Positions 1-10,800 of a stretch of DNA of 64,000 bases are shown one piece after another. The DNA is from Capra hircus (lineage: Eukaryota > Chordata > Mammalia > Artiodactyla > Bovidae), in assembly GCF_001704415.2 (NCBI RefSeq), contig NC_030817.1, positions 51,321,550-51,385,549 of the forward strand, written 5' to 3'. The translations under genes and the position numbers were made by a program. The notes under the pieces are model-generated. The model was not told the DNA's origin. It saw only the letters and a list, made by a program, of their open reading frames with translations, and ran no database searches. Numbering within the stretch: the first letter of the stretch is position 1; each line of letters begins with the position of its first letter.

Positions 1-28
1 TACGTCTCTACCAAGTGTTTGGGTCATT

Positions 29-72
29 CCAATGTGGCTGGTCCCCAAAACACACTTTGAGAAACAACATTC
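29..72 (-). mobile_element. MER5A-like DNA transposon end (fragment)
   Basis: The short stretch with ggtcccc followed by cacactttgagaaac matches the terminal part of the mammalian hAT-Charlie element MER5A, whose inverted end reads tttgagaaccactg. Only the terminus lies here, so the call rests on about 40 bases. Confidence 0.45.
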
Positions 73-140
73 TGAAGAACACAAAATAGCTCCTCGGTTA
101 CTTGGTGAACTAGTAATTAGCACCTACTTCCAGATATAAG

Positions 141-356
141 AGCTTCCCTGGTGGTTCAGAGGTTCAGAGCTTCCCTGCCTGCCAAGCTGGAGACATGGAT
201 TTGATCCCTGGGTTGGGAAGATCCCCTGGAGAAGGAAATGGCAACCGACTCCAGTATTCTTGTCTGGGAAATCCCATGGACAGAGACGCCTGGTGGGGTA
301 CAGTCCATGGGGTCACAAAGAGTCGGACACAACTTAGTGACTAAACAACAACAACT
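141..356 (+). mobile_element. Bov-tA SINE
   Basis: A full-length tRNA-derived ruminant SINE. The head is agcttccctggtggttcag, the B-box-like part is gatttgatccctggg, and the Bov-A body carries ggcaaccgactccagtattc and gagtcggacacaactta, then a (CAA)n tail. Perfect 9-bp target duplications (agatataag) sit at 132-140 and 357-365, so both ends are secure. The head contains a small internal duplication of gcttccctg. Confidence 0.93.
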
Positions 357-469
357 AGATATAAGGCAGTGTGCCAGCACTGGTTGTACCAGAAAATGGG
401 AAGAAATGCAAAGATGGACAAAATGCAGTTCTTTGCCTCAAATCCAGCTGGATCTGCCTCATTACTATG

Positions 470-640
470 TTTAGGCCTTAATTCTTACAACCTATAATCT
501 ATACAGTGGATATTGTTGTTCTCATTTTGCTGTGAAGAGAGCGGGGTTCATTCAGTCTGTCTTATCCAAGCCAGTGAAAGGATACTGTGAGATCTGAGCT
601 GAGGTCTCCCTGACTCCGAGACCTGTGTTTTCCACGCACC
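470..640 (-). mobile_element. MIR SINE fragment
   Basis: Diverged match to the minus-strand MIR layout: attattgttctcattttgctg-like core, then gagatctgagctgaggtc as the degraded body. The order of blocks fits MIR, but divergence is high. Confidence 0.45.
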
Positions 641-1309
641 TCTCTCACACCTGGTCTTCATGCACTTCTCACTAAGTGCTCAGATAGAAGGGCAGGGAGT
701 GCCCTTAAAGCACACCTCGGTAGCCCCTGGGGAAAGAAAGTGTGGTAGCAGCAGGCAAGAGACACTAAGTGGCCACCAGAGAGGGGAGTTAGGACCCAGC
801 GGGAACCTCGAGGGTGCCTTGCCTTGGGTCTTTGCCTGTCTCAGGTAATAAATTTCGTCATGCAGTGGATCAAATGCAGCCTACACTAGTAAACTTCAGC
901 CGTGAATTATGGCCGGAACTTTGGATAAATCACTGCCCTCACCTGGACTCAAAATCAGAAGCTGTTTAATTTCTTTCCTCTCTGACAAAAGTTCTTCCGG
1001 TCTTCCCTTCACCCTCAAGTCAAGGTGAATGTCTCTTTGGTATGTCCCCACTTGGGGTCCCCCAACCCCAACTTCTTAGCTCAGGACTGGGAGTTTCTGG
1101 GGCTCACTCTGCAGTCTTCCTGCTTTCCTTCCTAATTCTACCGTGTTTATGAGCACAACTGTGCCAGATGCTGTGCTGAAAACTGGGGATGTCAAGGCGA
1201 TGAGATGACCACCCCCACACACATCAGTGTGGCCCAGGGATGTGGAGGATGGCAACTAACTCAGCATGGGTGGGGACAGGCAGCACTGAGTGGGCAGCTT
1301 CCCCACCTG
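641..1309. other. Unique sequence, nothing recognised
   Basis: No gene or clear repeat is seen. A weak L2-like phrase (gtgccagatgctgtgctg, near 1162) may mark an old L2 remnant. Reading frames here are short and have no family signature. Confidence 0.4.
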
Positions 1310-1484
1310 CCAGGGCTTCATTCCCCAGCAACCCTATGAGGTGAGTATGCATGTAAAAGCACCCCCATTTTAAGATGAAGAAACTGAGGCTTCCAAAAGT
1401 CGTCACACAATTATTAAGGATCAAATGAAATATGCAAAACCACTTAGCAGAGTGTCCAACAAGTAGGAAATAAATGGTACCTAC
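1310..1484. mobile_element. Two adjoining MIR fragments in opposite orientations
   Basis: At 1310-1412 the minus-strand MIR core appears (aaccctatgaggtgagta, cccattttaagatgaagaaactgagg in part). At 1413-1484 a plus-strand MIR tail follows (ccacttagcagagtgtcc, aagtaggaaataaatgg). Both are old and diverged. Confidence 0.5.
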
Positions 1485-1497
1485 AATGCCTTCTTTA

Positions 1498-1766
1498 GGG
1501 GGAAGAATTAGGGGAGAAGACATTTAGGGAGTTTGAAATTGACATGTACACACTGCTGTATTTGAAATGGATAACCAACCAGGGCCTACTGCGTTGCCCA
1601 GGAAACTGCTCAACGTTATGTGGCAGGCTGGATGGGAGAGGAGTTGGGAGAATGGAAACATATATGTATGGCTGAGTCCCTTCCTCGTGCACCTGAAACT
1701 ACTACAACATTTTTAACCAGCTATACTCCAAGGTAAAAAAAAATTTTAAATAATAATAAAAAATAA
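1498..1766 (+). mobile_element. 5'-truncated L1 (3' UTR and A-rich tail)
   Basis: This matches the ruminant L1 3' UTR: gacatgtacacactgctgta, aaatggataaccaaccaggg, ctcaacgttatgtggcag, tatgtatggctgagtccc, gcacctgaaactactacaac and ctatactccaagg, ending in an A-rich tail. A perfect 13-bp target duplication (aatgccttcttta) flanks it at 1485-1497 and 1767-1779, so this is one L1 retrotransposition event of about 270 bp with no coding part. Confidence 0.92.
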
Positions 1767-1779
1767 AATGCCTTCTTTA

Positions 1780-2808
1780 AACAGCAGAACAGACAGGAGG
1801 GGCCAGTTAGCCTTGCTCTCAGTCACAAGAAACTGGAGAGTTGAAAAAAGGCCTCTTGACTCCCCTGGAGGACAAACAGCAGGCTTGGGACTGACCACAC
1901 ATAATGAGAAAACTGCTGAGGAGCAAACTAAAAGAGCCATCGAAAAAGGGCTTGACAGGGTCCAAAGTGCCCCAGCACACCGGTGAGGGCAGTGTGAGCT
2001 CTGATGGAGGGGTGGCAGTGATAAGTCACTCTGCGGGCAGCTCAGACAGCAGTGGCAGCCCCACAGCCCTCTGTCCTTCTTAGACGGCTGCTCACCCCAG
2101 GCTCAGCTGGTCCACGTTTCAGCTGTCACGCTCCCCATCTGGGTAATGGAGTGTTATGAAGCATGTTGGAGACCATCAATTAGCGTTTAACTCCGTGTCT
2201 GTTGGGTCGTATCTCCAAGGATGCTCCACTCAGATTCACGGCAGAGGTAAATCTTGCTCCTTTTCATTCAATGACTTGGAGTTAAAATGCCACCCAACAG
2301 TTTCTCCCAAAGAAATTGAGATTTATGGGTCACTGTCAATATCAACACATGTTGACCATTATTTGAAAGCCTCCTAGGTCCTCGGGACTGATTGCTATTT
2401 ACTTTGAAAGATGACTGTGGCTTTATAATCCACTCAGGTTGCTGCATTTGTTTCTTCCCTTGGAGACATTTTTATTCTGCTTCATGCTGTTTTGCCTGGT
2501 GGCATAAGCCCCATTCCCCCCACCCTCAACCCCATGGATACTCTAATGTATTTGAGGCTCTATGACAGACACAAGAGGGACCCGCTCATCCTCAGTCCAG
2601 ATGCCAGTGTGGCAATAGGGAGAAAGCACCCTAGTAAAAAAGTGCCCCTATTTTATGGACTGAAGCCACTAGACACAATCTGAGGTTACCAAGGAGCTTG
2701 CTTGAGGGGCAATAGGTGGGGTCCCCTCATTAACACTTCTGGCCTTTGGTGTGGCTGGGCAGGGTGTGGATATTGATACAGGAGCTGAGTCACTTAGATC
2801 AGTAATAT
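1780..2808. other. Unique sequence, nothing recognised
   Basis: About 1 kb of non-repeat sequence. Short open frames (for example around 1768-1986 and 2156-2377) show no recognisable domain and no splice-site arrangement I would defend as an exon. Confidence 0.4.
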
Positions 2809-2948
2809 TGACATTGGTTCTCAAACATGAGCCAGCATCAGAAATGCCAGGAATGTTTGTTAACAGAGATTTCTGAGCCCCACTCCAGACTTCTTGGTTC
2901 AGAAAGTCAAGGGTAGGGCCCAGGACTTTGCATTTCTAATGAGATTCC
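2809..2948 (-). mobile_element. MER5A DNA transposon fragment
   Basis: attggttctcaaacatgag is the terminal inverted repeat region, followed by gagccccactccagacttc and ggacttttgcatttctaa-like blocks of MER5A (hAT-Charlie). It is cut at its inner side by the BovB LINE that starts at 2948. Confidence 0.75.
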
Positions 2949-3156
2949 AGTTCAGTTCAGTTGCTCACTAGTGTCCGACTCTTTGAGACCCCATGGACTG
3001 CAACAAGCCAGGCTTCCCTATTCATCACCAACTCCCGGACCTTACTCAAACTTATGTCCATCAAGTCCAACCATCTCATCCTCTGTCATCAACTTCTCCT
3101 CCTGCCTTCAATCTTTCCTAGCATCAGGGTGTTTTCCAATGAGTCAGCTCTTCGCA

Positions 3157-4800
3157 TCAGGTGGTCAAGTATTGGAGTTTCAGCTTCAACAACAGTCCTT
3201 CCAATGAACACCCAGGACTGATCTCCTTTAGGATGGACTGGTTGGGTCTCCTTGCAGTCCAAGGGACTCTCAAGAGTCTTCTCCAACACCACAGTTCAAA
3301 AGCATCAATTCTTTGGTGCTCAGCTTTCTTTATAGTCCAACTCTTACATCCATACATGACTACTGGAAAAACCATGGCCTTGACTAGATGGACCTTTGTT
3401 GACAAAGTAATGTCTCTGCTTTTTAATAGGCTGTCTAGGTTGGTCATAGCTTTGCTTACAAGGAGTAAGCGTCTTTTAATTTCACAGCTGCAGTCACCAT
3501 CTGCAGTGATTTTGGAGCCCCCCAAAATAAAGTCAGCTGTTGTTTCCCCTGTTTCCCCATCTATTTCCCATGAAGTGATGGGACCAGATGCCATGATCTT
3601 CATTTTCTGAATGTTGAGCTTTAAGCCAACTTTTTCACTCTCCACTTTCACTTCCATCAAGAGCCTTTTTAGTTCTTCTTTACTTTCTGCCATAAGGATG
3701 GTGTCATCTGCATATCTGAGGTTATTGATGTTTCTCCCGGCAATCGTGATTCCAGCTTGTGTTTCTTCCAGCCCAGCGTTTGTCATAATGTACTCTGCAT
3801 ATAAGTTAAATGAGCAGGGTGACAATATACAGCCTTGACATACTCCTTTTCCTATTTGGAACCCGTTTGTGGTTCCATGTCCAGTTCTAACTATTGCTTC
3901 CTGACCTGCATACAGATTTCTCAAGAGGCAGGTCCGGTGGTCTGGTATTCCCATCTCTTTCAGAATTTTCCACAGTTTATTGTGATCCACACAGTCAAAG
4001 GCTTTGGCATAGTCAATAAGGCAGAAATAGACGTTTTTCTGGAACTCTCTCGCTTTTTTGGTGATCCAGAGGATGTTGGCAATTTGATCTCTGGTTCCTC
4101 TGCCTTTTCTAAAACCAGCTTGAACATCAGGAAGTTCACGGTTGATGTATTGCTGAAGCCTGGCTTGGAGGATTTTGAGCATTACTTTACTAGCATGTGA
4201 GATAGGTGCAATTGTGCAGTAGTTTCAGCATTCTTTGGCATTGCCTTTCTTTGGGATTGGAATGAAAACTGACCTTTTCCAGTCCTGTGGCCACTGCTGA
4301 GTTTTCCAAATTTGCTGGCATATTGAGTGCAGCACTTTCACAGCATCATCTTTCAGGATTTGAAATAGCTCAACTGGAATTCCATCACCTCCACTAGCTT
4401 TGTTCGTAGTGATGCTTTCTAAGGCCCACTTGACTTCACATTCCAGGATGTCTGGCTCTAGATGAGTGATCACACCATCGTGATTATCTGGGTCGTGAAG
4501 ATCCTTTTTGTACAGTTCTTCTGTGTATTCTTGCCACCTCTTCTTAATATCTTCTGCTTCTGTTAGGTCCAGACCATTTCTGTCCTTTATCGAGCCCATC
4601 TTTGCATGAAATGTTCCCTTGGTATCTCTGATTTTCTTAAAGAGATCTCTAGTCTTTCCCATTCTGTTGTTTTCCTGTATTTCTTTGCATTGACCGCTGA
4701 GGAAGGCTTTCTTATCTCTCCTTGCTATTCTTTGGAACTCTGCATTCAGATGCTTATATCTTTCCTTTTCTCCTTTGTTTTTTCCCTCTCTTCTTTTCAC
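3157..4800 (-). pseudogene. BovB reverse transcriptase domain, one in-frame stop
   Basis: Two minus-strand reading segments (4800-4225 and 4182-3157) lie in the same frame and are separated by a TGA near 4225, just after the residues NAKEC. The upstream segment carries the RT fingers (ITTNKASGGDGIPVELF, then WKRSVFIPIPKKGNA). The downstream segment carries motif A (CLIDYAKAFDCVD), the GVCQGCILSP motif and motif C (NLRYADDTILMAES) with both aspartates kept. It continues through SWTIKKAEHQRIDAFELW and ends with RVPWTARRPNQSILKEISPG. RTE reverse transcriptases copy their RNA at nicked target DNA. The catalytic residues survive but the frame does not, so this copy is inferred to be dead. Confidence 0.9.
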
Positions 4801-4988
4801 AGCTATTTATAAGGCCTCCCCAGACAGCCATTTTGCTTTTTTGCATTTCTTTTCCATGGGGATGTAGTCTTGATCCCTGTCTCCTGTACAATGTCACGAA
4901 CCTCGTTCCATAGTTCATCAGGCACTCTATCTATCAGATCTAGGCCCTTAAATCTATTTCTCACTTCTGCTGTATAATCATAAGGGAT

Positions 4989-5850
4989 TTAATTTAGGTC
5001 ATATCTGAATGGTCTAGCGGTTTTCCCTACTTTCTTCAATTTAAGTCTAAATTTGGTAATAAGGAGTTCATGATCTGAACCAGTCAGCTCCTGGTCTTGT
5101 TTTTGTTGATTGTATAGAGCTTCTCCATCTTTAGCTGCAAAGAATATAATCAGTCTGATTTCGGAGTTGACCATCTGGTGATGTCCATACGTAGAGTCTT
5201 GTGTTGTTGGAAGAGGGTGTTTGCTATGACCAGTGCATTTTCTTGGCAAAACTCTATTAGTCTTTGCCCTGCTTCATTCCACATTCCAAGGCCAAATTTG
5301 CCTGTTACTCCAGGTGTTTCTTGACTTCCTACTTTTGCATTCCAGTCCCCTATAATGAAAAGGACACCTTTTGGGGGTGTTAATTCTAAAAGGTCTTGTA
5401 GGTCTTCATAGAACCATTCAACTTCAGCTTCTTCAGCATTACTGGTTGGGGCATAGACTTGGATTACCGTGATATTGAATGGTTTGCCTTGGAAATGAAC
5501 AGAGATCATTCTGTCATTTTTGAGATTGCATCCAAGGACTGCATTTCGGACTCTTTTGTTGACCATGATGGCTACTCCATTTCTTCTCAGGGATTCCTGG
5601 CCACAGTAGTAGATATAATGGTCATCTGAGTTAAATTCACCCATTCCAGTCCATTTTAGTTCGCTGATACCTAGAATGTCAACGTTCACTCTTGCCATCT
5701 CTTGTTTGACCACTTCCAGTTTGCCTTGATTCATGGACCTGACATTCCAGGTTCCTATGCAATATTGCTCTTTACAGCATTGGACCTTGCTTCTATCACC
5801 AGTTACATCCACAACTGGGTATTGTTTTTGCTTTGGCTCCATCCCTTCAT
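4989..5850 (-). pseudogene. BovB endonuclease domain, frameshifted
   Basis: The frame running down to 5150 encodes the EEP (APE-like) nuclease: CIGTWNVRSMNQGKLEV at its start, DILGISELKWTG with the catalytic Glu, YAPTSNAEEAEV, and GDWNAKVGSQETPG with the Asp/Asn pair. It ends in an aberrant tail after ANTLFQQHK. A different frame (5249-4989) then resumes with the SDHELLITKFRLKLKK block that holds the catalytic Asp-His, and the RT segment below 4800 uses yet another frame. So at least two frameshifts break the protein between about 5250 and 4800. In RTE LINEs this nuclease nicks the target DNA for priming. The whole domain is recognisable but not translatable as one chain. Confidence 0.88.
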
Positions 5851-6078
5851 TCTTTCTGGAGTTATTTGTCAACTGATCTCCAGTAGCGTGTTGGGCACCT
5901 ACTGACCTGGGGAGTTCCTCTTTCAGTATCCTTTCATTTTGCCTTTTCATACTGTTCATGGGGTTCTCAAGGCAAGAATACTGAAGTGGTTTGCCACTCC
6001 CTTCTCCAGTGGACCACATTCTATCAGACCGTCCATGGGGCTGCAAAGAGTCAGACACGACTGAAGCAGTTAGCATGC

Positions 6079-6557
6079 ACATCTGCAGCTCTACCCAAAC
6101 CTGACTGAGCAGCATTCACATGAGAGGGTGCGTCCTCTGATGGGGAGATGTCAGCCTGACCACAGGGGACTGGCTGTGAATCACGAGGATGTTGGGGTAG
6201 GCAAGGATGACTCCTGCTTCCTCAGGGACAAGCAGAACGACTTCTCTGTTCCTCACACATTGGGCCCCTGCTCAACGTTGTGCTGTAGCAGCTCATCTCC
6301 GTGGCAGGGCTGGTGTGTGAACATGGGGAAGATCCTGGATAACCTCACAGACTCAGCTGTTTGTAGAGCGATGGATTTTCGATTCATTCTTTCATACAAT
6401 GGAGCCCTAATGCAACTTTTAAGCCTTGCTTCCTCCAGGGAAAGTAAATGGGTGAAATAAATAAAATTAACATTTTTATTGGCTTCTTTGGAAGTTCAGG
6501 AGCCTATTTTCAAAGCTGTGTTAAATACACACTTCAGTGATGCTCTAATCCATACTA
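6079..6557. other. Unique sequence
   Basis: About 480 bases between BovB and a MER5A copy. I recognise no gene. A 110-residue plus frame (6128-6460) has no recognisable domain. Confidence 0.4.
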
Positions 6558-6740
6558 CAGTGATTCTCAGATTATAGTTCCCAGACTAGTAACGTTAACA
6601 TCACCCAGGACCTTGCTAGAAATGCAAATTCTCAATCCCACCCCAGACCTACTAAGTCAGAAACTGGGTGTGCAGCCAACTGTCTATTTTCTCAAGCCCT
6701 CGGGCAATCCTGATGTGTGCTAAAGTTTGAGAATCAATGC
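6558..6740 (+). mobile_element. MER5A DNA transposon
   Basis: It begins cagtgattctcag and ends gtttgagaatcaatg, the two imperfect inverted ends of MER5A. Between them are tagaaatgcaaattctcaa, ccccagacctactaagtcag and ctcaagccctcgggcaatcc. The length of about 183 bp fits a complete MER5A. Confidence 0.88.
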
Positions 6741-6838
6741 TCTATACACGTGTTTGATTCAATTCACCAAGTTCAAAGGGACCACCTACAATAAAAACTA
6801 AGGCTTTATGTTACAGATTTATTGTTCAATCTGAATTT

Positions 6839-7882
6839 TCAGTTCAGTTCAGTCACTCAGTCGTGTCTGACTCTTTGCGACCCCATGAATCACAGCATGC
6901 CAGGCCTCCCTGTCCATCACTAACTCCCGGAGTTCACTCAGGCTCACGTCCATCGAGTCAGTGATGCCATCCAGCCATCTCATCCTCTGTCGTCCTCTTC
7001 TCCTCCTGCCCCCGATCCCTAATGAGTCTTTTCCAACGAGTCAACTCTTCGCATGAGGTGGCCAAAGTACTGGAGTTTCAGCTTTAGCATCATTCCTTCC
7101 AAAGAAATCCCAGGGCTGATCTCCTTCAGAATGGACTGGTTGGATCTCCTTGCAGTCCAAGGGACTCTCAAGAGTCTTCTCCAACACCACAGTTCAAAAG
7201 CATCCATTCTTCGGCGCTCAGCCTTCTTCACAGTGCAACTCTCACATCTGTACATAACCACTGGAAAAACCATAGCCTTAACTAGATGGACCTTAGTCAG
7301 CAAAGTAATGTCTCTGCTTTTGAATATGCCATCTAGGTTGGTCATAACTTTTCCTCCAAGGAGTAAGCGTCTTTTAATTTCATGGCTGCAGTCACCATCT
7401 ACAGTGGTTTTGGAGCCCCCAAAAATAAAGTCTGACACTGTTTCCACTGTTTCCCCATCTACTTCCCATGAAGTGATGGGACCGGATGCCATGATCTTCG
7501 TTTTCTGAATGTTGAGCTTTAAGCCAACTTTTTTACTCTCCACTTTCACTTTCATCAAGAGGCTCTTTAGTTCCTCTTCACTTTCTGCCATAAGGGTGGT
7601 GCCATCTGCATATCTGAGGTTATTGATATTTCTCCTGGCAATGTTGATTCCAGCTTGTGCTTCCTCCAGCCCAGCATTTCTCATGATGTACTCTGCATAG
7701 AAGTTAAATAAGCAGGGTGACAATATACAGCCTTGACGTACTCCTTTTCCTATTTGGAACCAGTCTGTTGTTTCATGTCCAGTTCTAACTGTTGCCTCCT
7801 GACCTGCATACAGGTTTCTCAAGAGGCAGGTCAGGTGGTCTGGTATTCCCATCTCTTGAAGAATTTTCCACAGTTTATTGTG
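6839..7882 (-). mobile_element. BovB LINE, 5'-truncated (about 1.04 kb)
   Basis: The 3' end agttcagttcagtcactcag and the conserved gtgtctgactctttgcgacc are at the low-coordinate side. Homology stops at 7882, after cagtttattgtg, where the RT motif A region would continue. This is the usual 5' truncation of a LINE. Confidence 0.95.
7019..7882 (-). pseudogene. BovB RT C-terminal frame with mutated catalytic motif
   Basis: A minus-strand frame runs from NKLWKILQEMGIPDHLTCLL through GVRQGCILSPCLFNFYAEY to RVPWTARRSNQSILKEISPG without a stop. The ORF itself extends to 7954 into unrelated flank. Motif C reads NLRYADGTTLMAES: the second catalytic aspartate of YADD is Gly, and motif A is missing because of truncation. 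The enzyme cannot be active. The open frame reflects a young age, not selection. Confidence 0.85.
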
Positions 7883-9065
7883 GGATTTAGAGGAATACAA
7901 ATGTGAAACAGTTTTATATTGCTCCCATCCATGCCTTTGACCATGTAAAGTCATACTTTTTCGTCCCTTAATAGCATCTTGAGATTTCCTAACATTTGGT
8001 CATTAAGTCTTTTTTTTTTTTTTTGGTCTCACTTTATTCTAAAGCCTCAATCTCATCATCTGATTTTTTGACATTCTTCCTTTTTTCCCTTAGGAGCTAG
8101 ATTCAGCAAGGAAGTGGGATTTGCAGTGGGGAGAGGATAGCTGTATTCTTTCTATCCTTTTCTCACTGGGACAACATGGGATGGGGTGGTGGAGCAGGCC
8201 TGGTGCTGAAGTTGCTCCCGCTCCCTTTGCAGGGCCTACCCTCTCTGGGGAAGCTTAATGAGGTGTCAGTGGGAGACACAGAGATTCTAAGTGCTCATTG
8301 GCTATCTGGCCTCACTCAGGTCCAGTCTGGGCCCATCTGCCACTGGTGGCCTTGGCTTTGAGGATTTGTGCATGGCTCTGAGGATCCTGGCACTGTGAGC
8401 CCAGCTGCTCTGTCACCAAGAAGGACAGCTATGGCCCCTTTTGGCTTCTCCAGTGGTCCATGCCCCTGCCACTCTGTCCTCGTATACAGAGCCTCAGAAA
8501 CTGCCAGAATCCTCTTACTTACACTCTGAGGGCCAAAGGAAACCGAGCTGAGGTTCCCCCTCAGACACACCACATTCCAGGTGCTTCTCTCCCTTGGCTG
8601 AACTGCCTGTCTTCAGATAGCTGAAGCAGGCATGATCTCTGTGTTCCCACAGAGACCCCAAAACTCTCTCCATCACTGTATGTCCCCCACCAATGGGGCC
8701 AAGGGTCTCAACACCCCAGCAAGCATCTGGCCTGAGCAGTGTGACTACTGCTGCCTCCTAAAGGCCCTGCACCCAGTCACCTCCATACATGATTCTGATA
8801 GATGCCCCCGATTTGATCTTAAATTATCCTCCCACAAACTCCTACCTCCCTTCTCCCACCTGTCTCCCTACATGGAGCCAAGGGAGGGCAATAATGATAG
8901 TTGGGCCACTTCTTGGGACCCCCAGAGTTAGGGAAAATCTGGCCTTAATTGCTGACTCTCTTTAGAGAATATGAGTTACTTAGCACCTGGTGTTTCCAGC
9001 AAGGTTCCAGTGCAAGCCCTGTTCACTGTCCTCTTTGCTATTTGCTATGTGTTTGCACAAGTATT
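7883..9065. other. Unique sequence with a T-rich run
   Basis: No gene is recognised. A poly-T tract lies at about 8008-8023. Open frames on both strands around 8176-8573 and 8632-8931 have no recognisable domain and no conserved motif. Confidence 0.4.
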
Positions 9066-9232
9066 GGGCTTCCCTGGTGGCTCAAATGGTAAAGAATCCA
9101 CCTGCAATGCAGGAGACTTGTGTTCCATCCCTGGGTGAGGAAGATCACCTGGAGAAGGAAATGGCTGCCCATTCCAGTATTCTTGCCTGGAGAATTCCAG
9201 GGACAGAGGAGCCTAGCAGACTACAGATCACA
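9066..9232 (+). mobile_element. Bov-tA SINE, 3'-truncated
   Basis: It starts gggcttccctggtggctcaa, continues with gtaaagaatccacctgcaat and ccattccagtattcttgcct, and loses homology after gcctagcagactacag, before the usual gagtcggacacgac block. Confidence 0.9.
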
Positions 9233-10576
9233 GGTATTATCTGAGTTGACCACACAGTGATCCTGTGAGGCATTTAACCTAAAAGAAGCCGGCTTGAGGG
9301 GTTAAGTCACAAGCCCAGCGAAACATCCCTGGTCACAACAGTGGAAGAGGAGCCAGCCCTGCAGCTCCTGGGCACCTGTCCTCTCCCTACTATTTCATGC
9401 AAATGCCTCAGCAACACTTGTTTTTCAGCTCTAAACAAACTCAAAGGAACTAAGCAGAAAAATGCTTGCTTTCAAAGCCACTGAGCAGCTGACAGTGGAG
9501 GGTTTAGGGCATGCTGTTTCCTTAGAAAAAATACGAATGTTTCACATCAGTGATCCTAAGGGTTGTCTTCCCAGGCAAGGCCATATGACCCCAGGGAACC
9601 TCTAGGTGGCTTTAGTTAGCCAGCCCCTCCTGCTTTTCTGGGGTTAGGGAGTGGGCAGGGAAGGGGATGTAAGTTGGTACTTCTAAAGTAAAAAGCTAGG
9701 CAGCAGCTGATAGCACTGACTGGCCAGACCCTATGCTCTGGCCTCATCAAACACCCAGCCCAGGTCATACAGGGTCAGGGTACCATCTGTCCTTCTGGAT
9801 AGCCCTGTCCAAAATGACTCATCTCCTCACATGGTGGGTGGAGGTTCATGATTAAACTCCTTGCAATGGCAGAGTGCATGGCAATTTTCTAATCAACAGA
9901 TGGTGTTGGAGCCCCTGCTACACACACAAGAGGCTCCTTTCATTCAAGTTTAAGTAAGTAAGGACTCATGGTGAACACGAGACCCTCACATGCCCTCGTC
10001 TTGTGCACAACTTCCCCCAGGGCTGAGGTTCAGGGAGGAGCCACCCAGATCATATTTCCCCATCAAAGATCAAAACCCTTACCCTTGATAGAAGCAGTTA
10101 TTTTATTTTCAAGAATTCTGTGAGATTATTGTGAAGCACAGCCATTATTTTAATGTTAAATCATAAAACCTTAAATTACGTTAAGAACAACAGTAGTACT
10201 GAATCACTTTAACGTACAGTAAAGATAAACACAACATTATATATCAACTATGCTGCAGGAAAATAATTTTTTCTGAAAAAAAGAACAATAGTAAATACTC
10301 AAATTCCTCCGCTCCTAATTATTTTACTGCATTTTAATATTATCTCCGTTCTTAAGGCTATTGACATTTAGGACGGAAATATTATATAATGATGTGCTAA
10401 ACTGCATGTCTTCTCAACTCCTCATTAGTAACATCGCACTGGTAGCTAAATAGAAGCCACGATGGCTGTATTCACACATGGAAACTGGCAAATACTACAT
10501 TGTATTTTACGTAAATAAATATATAAAAATAAGATGAATATAATTAATCAGGGTTTGGTTCATTGTTTTGCTGACT
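9233..10576. other. Unique sequence, AT-rich in the second half
   Basis: 9233-10080 is ordinary single-copy sequence. 10090-10540 is strongly AT-rich with many taaat and attat words. No gene or clear repeat is seen. Confidence 0.4.
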
Positions 10577-10800
10577 ATGTAGAGCAAAGGCCAGCAGACT
10601 TTTTCTGTTAGGGCCAGGTAGTAAATTTTCCCCTTTGTAGGTAATGTAATGTCTATTACAACTACACAATTCTACTATTGTAGCTTGAACACAGCTATAG
10701 ACAATAAATGAATGAACGTGGTTGTGTTCCAATAAAACTTTATTTATAAAAACAGGTGGTGGGCTGGATTTGACAGGCCATAAATTGCAGGCCCCTGGTC
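10577..10800 (+). mobile_element. Old hAT/MER-class DNA transposon fossil
   Basis: It contains ggccagcagactttttctgt, ttagggccaggtagtaaatt, gaacgtggttgtgttccaat and aaaactttatttataaaaac, ending in ggcccctggtc. These match a widespread mammalian non-autonomous DNA element whose ends read ggggtcggcaaac. I recognise the consensus but cannot name the MER number with certainty. Confidence 0.7.

Larger units (their letters stand above)
2948..6078 (-). mobile_element. BovB (RTE-type) LINE, near full length
   Basis: The 3' end carries the typical cagttcagttcagt repeat, the complement of the (ACTGA)n BovB tail. The body covers both the apurinic-type endonuclease (about 5150-5850) and the reverse transcriptase (about 3160-4800). 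The 5' end, near 6078, carries the tgcaaagagtcagacacgac block. At about 3.13 kb it is close to the known BovB length of 3.2 kb. It interrupts or abuts a MER5A copy. BovB is known as a horizontally transferred LINE that expanded in ruminants and that mobilises Bov-tA/Bov-A SINEs through the shared 3' end. No clear target duplication was found. Coding decay is given in the separate entries. Confidence 0.95.

Noticed and set aside
141..356. tRNA gene candidate from the B-box-like sequence
   Set aside because: It is the tRNA-derived head of a Bov-tA SINE. The same holds for all other tRNA-like hits in the window.
5955..6078. Separate Bov-A SINE at the end of the first BovB
   Set aside because: The block is part of the BovB 5' region, which shares sequence with Bov-A.
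2809..6200. MER5A continuing on the far side of the BovB
   Set aside because: The sequence after 6078 does not follow the MER5A consensus, so a clean split of that element is not supported.
10090..10540. AT-rich region as a replication origin or matrix attachment region
   Set aside because: AT richness alone is not evidence, and no specific motif set was seen.
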